Source: Pseudoflavonifractor sp902362925 (GTDB lineage Bacteria > Bacillota > Clostridia > Oscillospirales > Oscillospiraceae). Taken from it: a DNA stretch of 64,000 nt. Below, one piece after another: positions 25,783 through 34,247 of the stretch (positions are counted from its first letter, which is position 1; each line of letters opens with the position of its first letter). Below the pieces are notes generated by a model. It saw nothing but the letters and a program-made list of their open reading frames with translations, did no database searches and was not told where the DNA came from. The position numbers and the translations under genes are program-made. Location of the stretch: assembly GCA_902362925.1 (NCBI GenBank), contig CABIYL010000003.1; one strand, written 5' to 3'.

Positions 25783-26295
25783 CTATGCAAGAGAAAAGGT
25801 AATCTGGACTGTCCCTTCTCCCAGCTTTGCCTTCAGGTCGGTGGGATCGTCAATTCTGGCAAGCCGGGTAAAGCTCCAGGTATTGGTGCCGTAGTAGATG
25901 GTGATCTGATTGCCCTGATAGAGAATCACATCTCCGGGCTCCGTGGTGATCTGCTGATCATTTCGGGTCAGGGTGGTGCCCAGGGAGCCCACTTTCTCAA
26001 AGCCGCCGTAGTCGTCCATCTCAACGGTCACTGGGCCCTGGACCAGCAGCTGCTTGAACTCCTCTGCGGAGCTGTTGTCCTCAAAGGTGGCCAGCAGCTC
26101 ATAGTCTCCAACCGTAATTTTCAGCATGGCTTCCTCCTGACTGGACCCGGCTTCCGGGGACTGCTGGGGCGGAACGGTCTCCTTCACCGGAGCGGCCGTC
26201 TGCGCCGGAAATGTGGGGGACCCAACCGGGGCCTCTCTGACATTGCAGGCGGTGAGGCTGAGCACCATAAGGAGCATACAGACGAATCTCGCCAT
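25783..26295 (-). CDS. Cyclophilin-like fold lipoprotein
   Basis: The 170-residue product starts at ATG 26295, set by GAGGAGG 7 nt upstream, and has a lipoprotein signal with lipobox LTAC. After a Pro/Thr/Gln-rich linker (residues ~25-55) comes a compact beta domain, LKITVGDYELLATFEDNSS to TVQITFSLA, with PGDVILYQGNQITIYYG; this matches the bacterial cyclophilin-like 2 fold (usually without isomerase activity). It should be anchored on the outer face of the membrane. It lies 12 bp upstream of the cupin fusion gene in the same operon. Confidence 0.82.
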   Translation of the reverse strand: MARFVCMLLMVLSLTACNVREAPVGSPTFPAQTAAPVKETVPPQQSPEAGSSQEEAMLKITVGDYELLATFEDNSSAEEFKQLLVQGPVTVEMDDYGGFEKVGSLGTTLTRNDQQITTEPGDVILYQGNQITIYYGTNTWSFTRLARIDDPTDLKAKLGEGTVQITFSLA

Positions 26296-26319
26296 GGAGT
26301 CCCTCCTCATCACAGACAA

Positions 26320-27294
26320 TTACTTCAGATTCTTCCGGAAAAAGTCCTCAATCTTGTCGAAGGGGATGATATCCTTCCGGTCGTAGAGGTCGGTGTGGAC
26401 CGCGCCGGGGATGATGACCAGCTCCTTGTTGCCGGCGTAGGGGCTGTCCTTCACCATGTCGGCGAAGGCGTCCTTGCTGAAATAGCAGGAGTGGGCCTTC
26501 TCGCCGTGGAGCATCAGCACGGCGCTGCGGATCTCGCTGCTGTAACGCAGGATGGGCATGTTGAGGAAGGACAGGGAGGAGGTGGTGTTCCAGCCGTCGT
26601 TGGAGTTGAGGGACCGCTCGGTGTAGCCCCGCTCCGTCTTGTAGTAGTCGTAGTAGTCCTTCACAAAGAAGGGGGCGTCCTCGGGCAGGGGGTCCACCAC
26701 GCCGCCCGCACGGGCGTAGGTCCCGCTCTTGTAGTCTTCCGTCCGCTGGGCGTTGAGGGCCTTCTTGGTTTCATACCGGGCGTCGGCGCTGTCAGCGGCG
26801 TCAAAGTAGCCCTTGGCGTTCACCCGGGTCATGTCGTACATGGTGGAGGTGACGGTGGCCTTGATGCGGGTGTCCATGGCGGCGGTGTTGAGGGCCATGC
26901 CGCCCCAGCCGCAGATGCCCAGAATGCCCACCTGCTCCGGGTCGATAAAGTCCCGGGTGACCAGGAAGTCCACCGCAGCGGAGAAGTCCTCGGTGTTGAT
27001 GTCGGGGGAGGCCACGTTTCGCACCGCACCGCCGCTCTCTCCGATGAAGGAGGGGTCGAAGGCCAGTGCGGCAAAGCCACGGGCGGCCAGCTCCTCGGCG
27101 TACAGACCAGCGCACTGCTCCTTCACGGCGCCGAAGGGACCGGCCACCGCCACAGCGGCCAGCTTGCCCTCAGCACCCTTGGGCAGATACAGGTCGCCGG
27201 TCAGCTCAATGCCATAGCGGTTGTGAAAGTGGACCTTCTCCCGGGTGACGGTGTCCCGCATCTGGAAGGAATAGCCGTTATATCTGGAATTCAT
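26320..27294 (-). CDS. Alpha/beta hydrolase, dienelactone hydrolase-like
   Basis: The 324-residue protein has an N-terminal strand pair (VHFHNRYGIELTGDLYLPKG) and a hydrolase core with the nucleophile-elbow-like GICGWGGMALN (about residue 145; Cys-Gly-Trp-Gly-Gly instead of the usual GxSxG), DxxD-type acid segment and a C-terminal His in IPGAVHTDLYD. The Ser nucleophile is replaced by Trp or Cys in the elbow, as in some dienelactone hydrolases with Cys. The start at 27294 follows AAGGAGG with 8 nt spacing. Same operon as its neighbours. The substrate is unknown. Confidence 0.83.
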   Translation of the reverse strand: MNSRYNGYSFQMRDTVTREKVHFHNRYGIELTGDLYLPKGAEGKLAAVAVAGPFGAVKEQCAGLYAEELAARGFAALAFDPSFIGESGGAVRNVASPDINTEDFSAAVDFLVTRDFIDPEQVGILGICGWGGMALNTAAMDTRIKATVTSTMYDMTRVNAKGYFDAADSADARYETKKALNAQRTEDYKSGTYARAGGVVDPLPEDAPFFVKDYYDYYKTERGYTERSLNSNDGWNTTSSLSFLNMPILRYSSEIRSAVLMLHGEKAHSCYFSKDAFADMVKDSPYAGNKELVIIPGAVHTDLYDRKDIIPFDKIEDFFRKNLK

Positions 27295-27307
27295 ATATGT
27301 GTCCTCC

Positions 27308-27847
27308 TTATACGTTCTTGCCCAGCTCATAGGCCTGCTTCAGGGCGGGGTGGTTCTGAATCTCGCCCACGGTTGTCACGCCTCCGGCAAAGACGGTACC
27401 GGCCAGGCGGGCCTTTTCAAAGCAGTCAATCCAGCCCTGGAGCCCGGTGACCGCTCCGTCCACAGTGTGCCCGTCCTCCTCTGCCGCAGCGGCCAGGAGA
27501 TAGATGTCCCGGAACTGGTAGTCGGTGGGGAAGAGGGGGTTGGCCCGGTCCAGCAGGGTTTTCATCTGGCCGCACATGCCGTAGTAGTAGATGGGGGTGG
27601 CAAAGACGATGACGTCGGCGGTCAGCATGTTCTGGACGATGGTGTCCGCGTCGTCATGGATGACGCAGCGCTGGGTGTTTTGACAGACCAGGCAGCCCTT
27701 GCAGAACCGGATGTCCTTATCGTACAGGGTGACCTTCTCCACGTCGTTCCCGGCCTCCCGGGCGCCGCGGATAAATTCGTCTGCCAGAGTCTCCGAGTTA
27801 CCGCCCTTCCGGGGGCTGGTGGAGATAACCAAAACCTTTTTGCTCAT
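27308..27847 (-). CDS. NADPH-dependent FMN reductase / flavodoxin-like oxidoreductase
   Basis: The 179-residue protein has the flavodoxin-like phosphate loop ISTSPRKGGNSETLA (residues ~9-23), a Cys pair CKGCLVCQNTQRC (residues ~49-61) and FATPIYYYGMCGQMKTLLDR, typical of iron-sulfur flavoprotein or FMN reductases. It reduces flavin or quinone-like substrates in the cytoplasm. Its start overlaps the acetyltransferase stop by 4 bp. The Cys pattern CX2CX2CX5C suggests an iron-sulfur cluster (inference from spacing). Confidence 0.88.
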   Translation of the reverse strand: MSKKVLVISTSPRKGGNSETLADEFIRGAREAGNDVEKVTLYDKDIRFCKGCLVCQNTQRCVIHDDADTIVQNMLTADVIVFATPIYYYGMCGQMKTLLDRANPLFPTDYQFRDIYLLAAAAEEDGHTVDGAVTGLQGWIDCFEKARLAGTVFAGGVTTVGEIQNHPALKQAYELGKNV

Positions 27848-28425
27848 GTGCGATCCTCCTCGCTGATGGTACGTATGATACGGGCGGGTACGCCGCCCAC
27901 AATGGTGTTTTCCGGTACGTCCTTTGCGACCACCGCTCCGGCTGCCACAATGGCGCCGTCGCCGATGGTCACGCCGGGCAGGACGGTGGCGTTGGCGCCA
28001 ATCCAGACGTTCTTGCCGATGTGGATGGGGGCGGGGATCATACTGGCCCGGTCGCTGGGCGACTGGGCATGGTTGAGAGTGGCCAGCACCACGTTGTGGC
28101 CGATGAGGGCGCCGTCTCCGATGAAAATGCCGCCCTGATCCTGGAACTTGCAGCCCATGTTGAGAAAGACGTTTTTCCCGATGTGGATGTTCTTTCCGCA
28201 GTCGGTATAAAAGGGCGGGAACATGCCGAAGCTCTCGTCCACAGGCCGGCCGATGAGCTGGGAGAAGAGGGCCCGCAGTTCCTCCGGCGTGTGGTAGCCG
28301 CTATTGATTTCGGCCGTGATGCGCAGGGCCTCCTGGCTGACGCCGTGCATGAACTGATGCACCTCGCTGCCGCCCTGCACTTTCTCTCTGCTGTTCAGAT
28401 GCTCCAAAAATTCGTTTAAATCCAT
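27844..28425 (-). CDS. Hexapeptide-repeat O-acetyltransferase (maltose/galactoside acetyltransferase-like)
   Basis: This 193-residue left-handed beta-helix protein has repeated hexapeptide turns such as IHIGKNVFLNMGCKF, IFIGDGALIGHNVVL, IHIGKNVWIGANATVLPGV and IGDGAIVAAGAVVAKDVP. The helical N-terminal cap (HLNSREKVQGGSEVHQFMHG) fits maltose/galactoside O-acetyltransferases; the catalytic His is probably in LNHAQSP. It transfers acetyl from acetyl-CoA to a sugar or related hydroxyl. It is the first gene of the minus operon, with a promoter at 28459-28487. Confidence 0.9.
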   Translation of the reverse strand: MDLNEFLEHLNSREKVQGGSEVHQFMHGVSQEALRITAEINSGYHTPEELRALFSQLIGRPVDESFGMFPPFYTDCGKNIHIGKNVFLNMGCKFQDQGGIFIGDGALIGHNVVLATLNHAQSPSDRASMIPAPIHIGKNVWIGANATVLPGVTIGDGAIVAAGAVVAKDVPENTIVGGVPARIIRTISEEDRT

Positions 28426-28458
28426 CTTACACTCCTGATAGGTCAGATTTTCAATCTC

Positions 28459-28544
28459 ATTGTAGCATCCACCTGAATAGATAACAAATACCTATATAGA
28501 ATAGATTACTATGCTTGAAATCTATATTTATTCTGTGATATCAT
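28459..28544. promoter_or_regulatory. Divergent promoters of the acetyltransferase operon and the LysR gene
   Basis: On the minus strand TAACAA reads as TTGTTA (28482-28487) and TACAAT (28459-28464) lies 17 bp away, driving the acetyltransferase operon. On the plus strand TTGAAA (28515-28520) and TATCAT (28539-28544) are 18 bp apart, driving lysR. The AT-rich centre with ATACCTATATAGAATAGATT is the expected LysR binding region. Confidence 0.7.
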
Positions 28545-28568
28545 CAGACCAGAAGGAGGCGGGTCTGT

Positions 28569-29453
28569 ATGGAATTGAGAGTGCTGCAATACTTCCTTGC
28601 GGTGGCCCGGGAACAGAATATCTCGGCGGCGGCCCAGTCCCTGCATCTCACCCAGCCCACCCTCTCCCGGCAGCTCATGGAGCTGGAGAAGGAGCTGGGC
28701 AAGCAGCTGATGATCCGGGGCAGCCGGAAGATTACCCTCACCGAGGACGGCATGCGGCTGCGCAGGCGTGCGGAGGAGATTCTGGAGCTGGTGGACCGGA
28801 CGGAAAAAGAGGTCATGCAGTCCGACGATACAGTCAGCGGGGACATCTATATCGGCACCGGCGAGACCGACGGCGTGCGCCAGATTGTCAGAGCGGCCAA
28901 TCAGCTCCAGGGGAGCCATCCGGGCATCCGCTTCCACATCGTCAGCGGCGACGCCATGGACGTGTGCGAGCGCCTGGACAAGGGCCTGCTGGATTTCGGC
29001 ATTCTCCTGGGCGACATGGATAAGACCAGGTACAGCTGCATGGAGCTGCCCATGAAGGACACCTGGGGCGTCCTCATGCGGAGGGACAGCCCCCTGGCAC
29101 AGCGGGAGACTATCTCACCCCGTGACCTGTGGGACAAGCCGCTGATTCTCTCCCGGCAGGTGGACAACAAGAGCGGCCTGTACCGCTGGCTGCGGAAGGA
29201 GCCCTCGGAGCTCCACACCGTGGCCACCTATAATCTGATTTACAACGCCTCCCTGATGGTGGACGAGGGGATGGGCTACGCCTTTACCCTGGACAAGCTG
29301 GTGAACACCGCCGGCAGCAATCTCTGCTTCCGGCCCCTGAAGCCCAAAATGGAGCTGGGGATGTACCTGGTGTGGAAGAAGTCCCAGCTCTTTTCCAGGG
29401 CGGCGGAGCTGTTCCTGGAACAGCTTCAGGCCCAGCTCGTTCCCCTGGATTAG
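28569..29453 (+). CDS. LysR-family transcriptional regulator
   Basis: The 294-residue protein starts with a LysR winged helix-turn-helix (MELRVLQYFLAVAREQNISAA followed by LHLTQPTLSRQLMELE) and continues into a periplasmic-binding-like effector domain. The ATG is preceded by AGAAGGAGG. It is divergent from the acetyltransferase/FMN reductase/hydrolase/cupin operon and most likely controls it. A paralogue of similar architecture at 57094-57960 is divergent from a flavodoxin gene. Confidence 0.92.
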   Translation: MELRVLQYFLAVAREQNISAAAQSLHLTQPTLSRQLMELEKELGKQLMIRGSRKITLTEDGMRLRRRAEEILELVDRTEKEVMQSDDTVSGDIYIGTGETDGVRQIVRAANQLQGSHPGIRFHIVSGDAMDVCERLDKGLLDFGILLGDMDKTRYSCMELPMKDTWGVLMRRDSPLAQRETISPRDLWDKPLILSRQVDNKSGLYRWLRKEPSELHTVATYNLIYNASLMVDEGMGYAFTLDKLVNTAGSNLCFRPLKPKMELGMYLVWKKSQLFSRAAELFLEQLQAQLVPLD

Positions 29454-29621
29454 ACGAGCGCAGGAAGAAATACAGCTGTCCGGGCTGGACAGCTATATTG
29501 TAGAACAAAGGACCGGCTATGTCGAATACCCATTGTGGATGGTCAGATATAGCTTTTGAGCATTTTTCAATGCGCCTCACCAGCCCGGCCGCCGGGAAAG
29601 GAAGAACTGCGCACTGCAGAC

Positions 29622-29657
29622 AAAAAGGCGGCGGGAGACCTGTCTCCCGCCGCCTTT
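29622..29657. terminator. Bidirectional intrinsic terminator
   Basis: AAAAGGCGGCGGGAGA-CCTG-TCTCCCGCCGCCTTTT is a perfect hairpin between the convergent lysR and flavin reductase genes. The preceding 29454-29621 holds no gene that I can support. Confidence 0.9.
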
Positions 29658-29687
29658 TCTGCTCCGCTTGTGTCGCTTGGCGTATCC

Positions 29688-30248
29688 TTATTTCAGCTTT
29701 GCTCCGTCCTGAAAGGCGTTGCCCACTTTTTCACCCAGCTTGCGGTAGGCGTTGTGGATGGGATCGAAGATAATGGGCTGGAGCTTGTCCGGGTCAATCT
29801 TCCCGTCGGCGTCCAGCACACACTCATCCGCGCTGACGTTGACAATCTCGCCCACCAGGCGGCAGCTCTCCGGGTCGTAGCTCACCAGGCGGCACTCCAC
29901 CGCCATGGGCAGCTCGTCAATGAGGGGGGCGTCCACAAATTCCGACTTGGTGGTGTGCCAGCCCGCCTTTTCCAGCTTGTTGGCCACTTTATTGCCCGAC
30001 TCGATGCCCACATAGTCGCAGGCCGCCATCTGATCCGCCGTGGCCATGCTGACGGTGAAGGCCTTGTGGGCGAGAATGTTGGCGGTGGTCTTGTGACCGG
30101 CGCTGATGCACATGGACAGCTCCTTGTCGTCGCTGATGCCGCCCCAGGCAGCGTTCATGGCGTCGGGAGTGCCGTCCTCGCCGTAGGTGGCCAGAATAAA
30201 GACCGGCTGGGGATAGGTCCAGGGCTTGGCTCCGAAGTTCTTGCGCAT
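29688..30248 (-). CDS. Flavin reductase-like FMN-binding protein
   Basis: The 186-residue protein matches the flavin-reductase split-barrel family: FILATYGEDGTPDAMNAAWGG (residues ~17-37), ELSMCISAGHKTTANILAHKAFTV, and VECRLVSYDPESCRLVGEIV. Such proteins bind FMN and reduce flavin or a small redox substrate. The ATG follows AGGAGG. The gene stands alone and points away from rtcB. A 274-bp intergenic stretch (30249-30522) separates them, with no other gene that I can support. Confidence 0.9.
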   Translation of the reverse strand: MRKNFGAKPWTYPQPVFILATYGEDGTPDAMNAAWGGISDDKELSMCISAGHKTTANILAHKAFTVSMATADQMAACDYVGIESGNKVANKLEKAGWHTTKSEFVDAPLIDELPMAVECRLVSYDPESCRLVGEIVNVSADECVLDADGKIDPDKLQPIIFDPIHNAYRKLGEKVGNAFQDGAKLK

Positions 30249-30522
30249 GGGAAATACCTCCTGTTGTATTGATTTTCAGCAGTCGCCTGTAAGCGCAGAT
30301 TTTCCTTGAACATTCCTTATCATCAGTATAGCACGGTGAGCGAAACAGGGAAAGGCCGGGTTTGCAATGTGCGCCGCTGTGTTGACCTCCAAGAGATCGC
30401 AACTTTTTTTCCGTGATTTTCCCCGGGATATCCTGTATCCTAAAATCACAGAAGCTGAGAAACACGAGAGCAGGCATCTGCACGGCACAGAGCCGGGCAG
30501 CGGTCTGAGAGCGGAGGTTACC

Positions 30523-31725
30523 ATGATTACCATTCAGGGTTTGTATAACACCGCCGTCTGCTATACCAACGAGCTGGAGGAGACGGCGCGTGGCCAGATT
30601 CAGGCGGTGTGCGATCGGCCGGAGTTTGCCGGCTGCAAGATTCGGATCATGCCCGACGTCCACGCCGGAAAGGGCTGTACCATCGGCACCACCATGACCA
30701 TCCAGGACAAGATTGTGCCCGGCATGGTGGGCGTTGATATCGGCTGCGGCATGGAGACGGTGGAGCTGGCGGAGCGGGAGATGGACTTTGACAAGCTGGA
30801 CGCCCTCATCCGCCGGGAGATTCCCAGCGGCCGGGAGGTGCGTGACGGCCTCCACGCTTTGAACGGTCAGATTGACCTGACACAGCTCCGCTGCGCCGGT
30901 CAGGTGAACCTGGACCGTGCCATGCGCAGCATCGGCACCCTGGGCGGCGGCAACCACTTCATTGAGGTGGACCGGGCGGAGGATGGCCGGCTGTTCCTGG
31001 TGGTCCACTCGGGCAGCCGTCATCTGGGCACCGAGGTGGCCGACTACTATCAGGACCAGGGCAGACGAGCTCTCTGGGGCGGCACCCACCACCAGATTCA
31101 GAGCACCATTGCCCGGCTGAAGGCTGAGGGCCGTTTCCAGGAGATTGAGAAGACGGTCCGGGAGCTGAAGCGTGAGCATGCGCTGTCCATCCCCAAGGAC
31201 CTGACCTATGTGGAGGGCGAGCTGTTTGAGGACTATATCCACGACATGAAGCTGACCCAGCAGTTTGCCATGCTCAACCGCAAGGCCATGGCGGATGTGA
31301 TTATCAACGGTATGGGCCTCACCGTGGCGGACGAGTTCACCACCATCCACAACTACATCGATACGGATGCCATGATTCTGCGCAAGGGCTCGGTCTCGGC
31401 CAAAGCCGGTGAGAAGCTGCTGATTCCCATCAACATGCGTGACGGCAGCCTGATCTGCATCGGCAAGGGCAATGACGAGTGGAATTGCTCGGCACCCCAC
31501 GGCGCAGGCCGTCTCATGAGCCGCAGCACAGCCCTTCACACCCTGTCCATGGACACCTTCCGGAAGGAGATGGGGGGAATCTACACCACCTGCGTGGTGC
31601 CCGATACCCTGGACGAGTCCCCCATGGCGTACAAGAGCATGGAGGAGATTGTGGCACAGATTGGACCCACGGCGGAGATTACCGCCCGCATCCGCCCGGT
31701 CTACAACTTCAAGGCGGCGGATTAA
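30523..31725 (+). CDS. rtcB: RNA-splicing ligase RtcB
   Basis: The 400-residue protein is RtcB: GVDIGCGM (metal Asp and Cys near residue 77), LGGGNHFIEV (about 141), HSGSRHLG (about 163), and APHGAGRLMSR with the His that is guanylylated (about 325). RtcB joins RNA 2',3'-cyclic phosphate or 3'-phosphate ends to 5'-OH ends using GTP and manganese. The length is near that of E. coli RtcB. The start at 30523 follows GCGGAGG; an upstream open frame has no site. It is 26 bp ahead of the CCA-adding enzyme gene, so the pair could repair broken tRNAs. Confidence 0.94.
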   Translation: MITIQGLYNTAVCYTNELEETARGQIQAVCDRPEFAGCKIRIMPDVHAGKGCTIGTTMTIQDKIVPGMVGVDIGCGMETVELAEREMDFDKLDALIRREIPSGREVRDGLHALNGQIDLTQLRCAGQVNLDRAMRSIGTLGGGNHFIEVDRAEDGRLFLVVHSGSRHLGTEVADYYQDQGRRALWGGTHHQIQSTIARLKAEGRFQEIEKTVRELKREHALSIPKDLTYVEGELFEDYIHDMKLTQQFAMLNRKAMADVIINGMGLTVADEFTTIHNYIDTDAMILRKGSVSAKAGEKLLIPINMRDGSLICIGKGNDEWNCSAPHGAGRLMSRSTALHTLSMDTFRKEMGGIYTTCVVPDTLDESPMAYKSMEEIVAQIGPTAEITARIRPVYNFKAAD

Positions 31726-31751
31726 ATCAAAAAGAGAGGAGGCGCCGGCTG

Positions 31752-33068
31752 ATGAAACTTCCTCCCCAGGTGGAGACCGTGCTTGCGCTGCTGGAAGCAT
31801 CCGACTTTGAGGCCTTCCTTGTGGGCGGCGCCGTGCGGGATTATGTGATGGGCAAGCGGGCCGCCAAGGACTGGGACATCGCCACCAGCGCGCTGCCCCA
31901 GCAGATCAAAGCGGTCTTTTCGGAGTATCACCTCATCGAGACCGGGCTGAAGCACGGCACCGTCACAGTTGTGGTCGACCACCAGCCCATTGAGATTACC
32001 ACATACCGCACGGACAGCGACTGTCCCAGTCCCAGCCTGAGGGCCGACCTGGAGCGCAGGGATTTTACAATGAACGCTCTGGCGTACAACCCCAGAACGG
32101 GAGTGGTTGACCTTGTGGGCGGAACAAGGGACATTGAGAAGGGCATTGTCCGCTGCACAGGGGACCCGGACCGGAGATTCCGGGAGGACGGCCTGAGAAT
32201 CCTGCGGGCGCTGCGGTTTGCGTCCGTGTACGGGATGGAGATCGAAGCGGCCACGGCAGACGCCATCCGGAGGAACCAAAGCCTGCTCCGGGGCGTGGCG
32301 GCAGAGCGCATCCAGATCGAGCTGACCGGGATACTCTGCGGAAAGAACGCAGCGGCTGTTCTGAGGGGCTTTGCCGGTGTGCTTGCCGTGCCGCTTCCGG
32401 AGCTTGCGCCTATGTTTGGCTTCGCGCAGCACAATCCCCACCACGACAAGGACGTGTGGAACCACACGGTGGCTGTGGTGGAGAACGTCAGCCCCCAGCC
32501 GGTGCTGCGCTGGGCGGCGCTGCTCCACGACGTCGGCAAGCCGCTGTGCTTCTCCCGTACCGAGGACGGCGTGGGCCACTTCTTTGGCCACGCGCAGAAG
32601 AGCGCCCTTCTGGCGGGGGACATTCTGAGCAGGCTGCGCTTTGACAACGCCGGCAGGGAACGGATTGTGCGCCTTGTCCGGCATCACGACATGCCCATCA
32701 CGGTGGACAGAAAGCTTGTGAAGCGGCTTTTGAGCAAGCACGGGGAGGAAACAGCCCGGCAGCTGATTGAACTGCACAGGGCGGATACCCTGGGGCAATC
32801 GGATATCTGCCGATACCGGCTTGGGATTCTGGACGAAGTGGACGCCATGCTGGAGGAGCTTCTGAGGGAGGAGCGCTGCTTTTCTCTCCGGGATTTGGCA
32901 GTGGACGGGAACGACATGATGGAGCTGGGCCTGAAGGGCAGAGACATCGGCCGTATGCTTCAGGAATGTCTGAACGCGGTTCTGGATGAGCGGATTCCCA
33001 ACGAGCGGGCCGCTCTGCTGGCCTTTGTCGGGCGGCAAGCTTGTCCCACTGTTCAACCCCAGCTATAA
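31752..33068 (+). CDS. cca: CCA tRNA nucleotidyltransferase with HD domain
   Basis: The 438-residue protein has the class II nucleotidyltransferase core: LVGGAVRDYVMG (residues ~22-33), the DWDIATS metal-binding motif, ERRDFTMNALAYNP and the RFREDGLRILRALRFAS segment. An HD domain follows with LHDVGKP (about residue 258) and the second HH pair RHHDMPI. It adds or repairs the 3' CCA end of tRNAs. The start at 31752 follows GAGAGGAGG. It is probably co-transcribed with rtcB. Base composition appears somewhat lower in GC than rtcB, so recent acquisition is possible. Confidence 0.94.
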   Translation: MKLPPQVETVLALLEASDFEAFLVGGAVRDYVMGKRAAKDWDIATSALPQQIKAVFSEYHLIETGLKHGTVTVVVDHQPIEITTYRTDSDCPSPSLRADLERRDFTMNALAYNPRTGVVDLVGGTRDIEKGIVRCTGDPDRRFREDGLRILRALRFASVYGMEIEAATADAIRRNQSLLRGVAAERIQIELTGILCGKNAAAVLRGFAGVLAVPLPELAPMFGFAQHNPHHDKDVWNHTVAVVENVSPQPVLRWAALLHDVGKPLCFSRTEDGVGHFFGHAQKSALLAGDILSRLRFDNAGRERIVRLVRHHDMPITVDRKLVKRLLSKHGEETARQLIELHRADTLGQSDICRYRLGILDEVDAMLEELLREERCFSLRDLAVDGNDMMELGLKGRDIGRMLQECLNAVLDERIPNERAALLAFVGRQACPTVQPQL

Positions 33069-33104
33069 TGGTGCTGAATACACTGCTTTAGAGGGAGTGT
33101 GGCT

Positions 33105-34247
33105 ATGAAATTGATTCATCTCTCCGACCTGCATCTGGGCAAGCGGGTCAACGATTTTTCTATGCTGGAGGACCAGCAGTATATCCTGGCGGAAATCCTT
33201 CAAATCATCGACCGGGAGAAGCCGGACGGGGTGCTGATTGCCGGGGATGTCTACGACAAGTCGGTGCCCTCCGCCGAGGCGGTGGCGCTGCTGGACGACT
33301 TCCTGGTGCGCCTGTCCAAGCGGGAGCTGCGGATTTTTGTCATCAGCGGCAACCACGACTCCCCGGAGCGCATGGCCTTTGGCGGGCGGCTCATGGAGCG
33401 CAGCGGCGTCCACCTGGCCCCGGTCTATGACGGCAGGGTGGAGCCCGTGGTGCTCACCGACGAGTACGGCCCGGTGAAGTTCTACCTGTTGCCCTTTGTG
33501 AAGCCGTCCCATGTCCGGCGCTGCTTCCCCGAGCGGGAGATTACCTCCTATACGGACGCGGTGGCGGCGGCCGTTGAGGCCATGGGAGTGGATACGGCCG
33601 TCCGCAATGTGCTGGTGACCCATCAGTTTGTCACCGGTGCGGCCCGGTGCGACTCGGAGGAGCTCTCCGTGGGCGGAACGGACAACGTGGATGCGGCTGT
33701 CTTTGACCCCTTCGACTATGTGGCCCTGGGGCACATTCACGGCCCACAGCAGGTGGGGCGGGAGACGGTGCGCTACTGCGGAACGCCGCTGAAGTACTCC
33801 TTCTCCGAGGCGGGGCATAAGAAGTCGGTCACCGTGGTGGAGCTGGGCGCGAAGGGGTCCGTGACCATCCGTACAATCCCCCTGAAGCCTCTGCGGGACA
33901 TGGTGGAGCTGCGGGGTACTTATGAGGAACTGACCCTCCGGGCGTTCTATGAGGGGACCAGCTATCCCCGTGACTACATCCACATCACCCTCACCGACGA
34001 GGATGATATCCCCGATGCGGTGGGCAAGCTGCGGATCATCTACCCCAACCTGATGAAGCTGGACTACGACAACAAGCGCACCCGGGCGGGCATCCATCTG
34101 GAGGGCGCGGAGGACGTGCAGCAGAAATCCCCTCTGGAGCTTCTGGAGGAATTTTACAGCAACCAGAACGGGCAGCCCATGAGTGAGGAGCAGCGGGCCT
34201 TTGCCAGAGACATGATGGAGCATATTTGGGAGGAGGATGAGGGATGA
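33105..34247 (+). CDS. sbcD: Nuclease SbcCD subunit D
   Basis: The 380-residue protein has calcineurin-like phosphoesterase motifs: LIHLSDLHLGKRV (residues 3-15), IAGDVYDKSVPS, SGNHDSPERMAFGG and ALGHIHGPQ. SbcD is the Mre11-type nuclease subunit that, with SbcC, cleaves DNA hairpins and ends. I choose ATG 33105; GTG 33099 is an alternative. The stop codon overlaps the sbcC start by 4 bp, so the two subunits are coupled. Confidence 0.95.
   Translation: MKLIHLSDLHLGKRVNDFSMLEDQQYILAEILQIIDREKPDGVLIAGDVYDKSVPSAEAVALLDDFLVRLSKRELRIFVISGNHDSPERMAFGGRLMERSGVHLAPVYDGRVEPVVLTDEYGPVKFYLLPFVKPSHVRRCFPEREITSYTDAVAAAVEAMGVDTAVRNVLVTHQFVTGAARCDSEELSVGGTDNVDAAVFDPFDYVALGHIHGPQQVGRETVRYCGTPLKYSFSEAGHKKSVTVVELGAKGSVTIRTIPLKPLRDMVELRGTYEELTLRAFYEGTSYPRDYIHITLTDEDDIPDAVGKLRIIYPNLMKLDYDNKRTRAGIHLEGAEDVQQKSPLELLEEFYSNQNGQPMSEEQRAFARDMMEHIWEEDEG

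Noticed and set aside
29989..31800. 603-codon minus-strand open frame covering rtcB
   Set aside because: It is antisense to rtcB and then merges out of frame into the flavin reductase gene; the real reductase starts at 30248.
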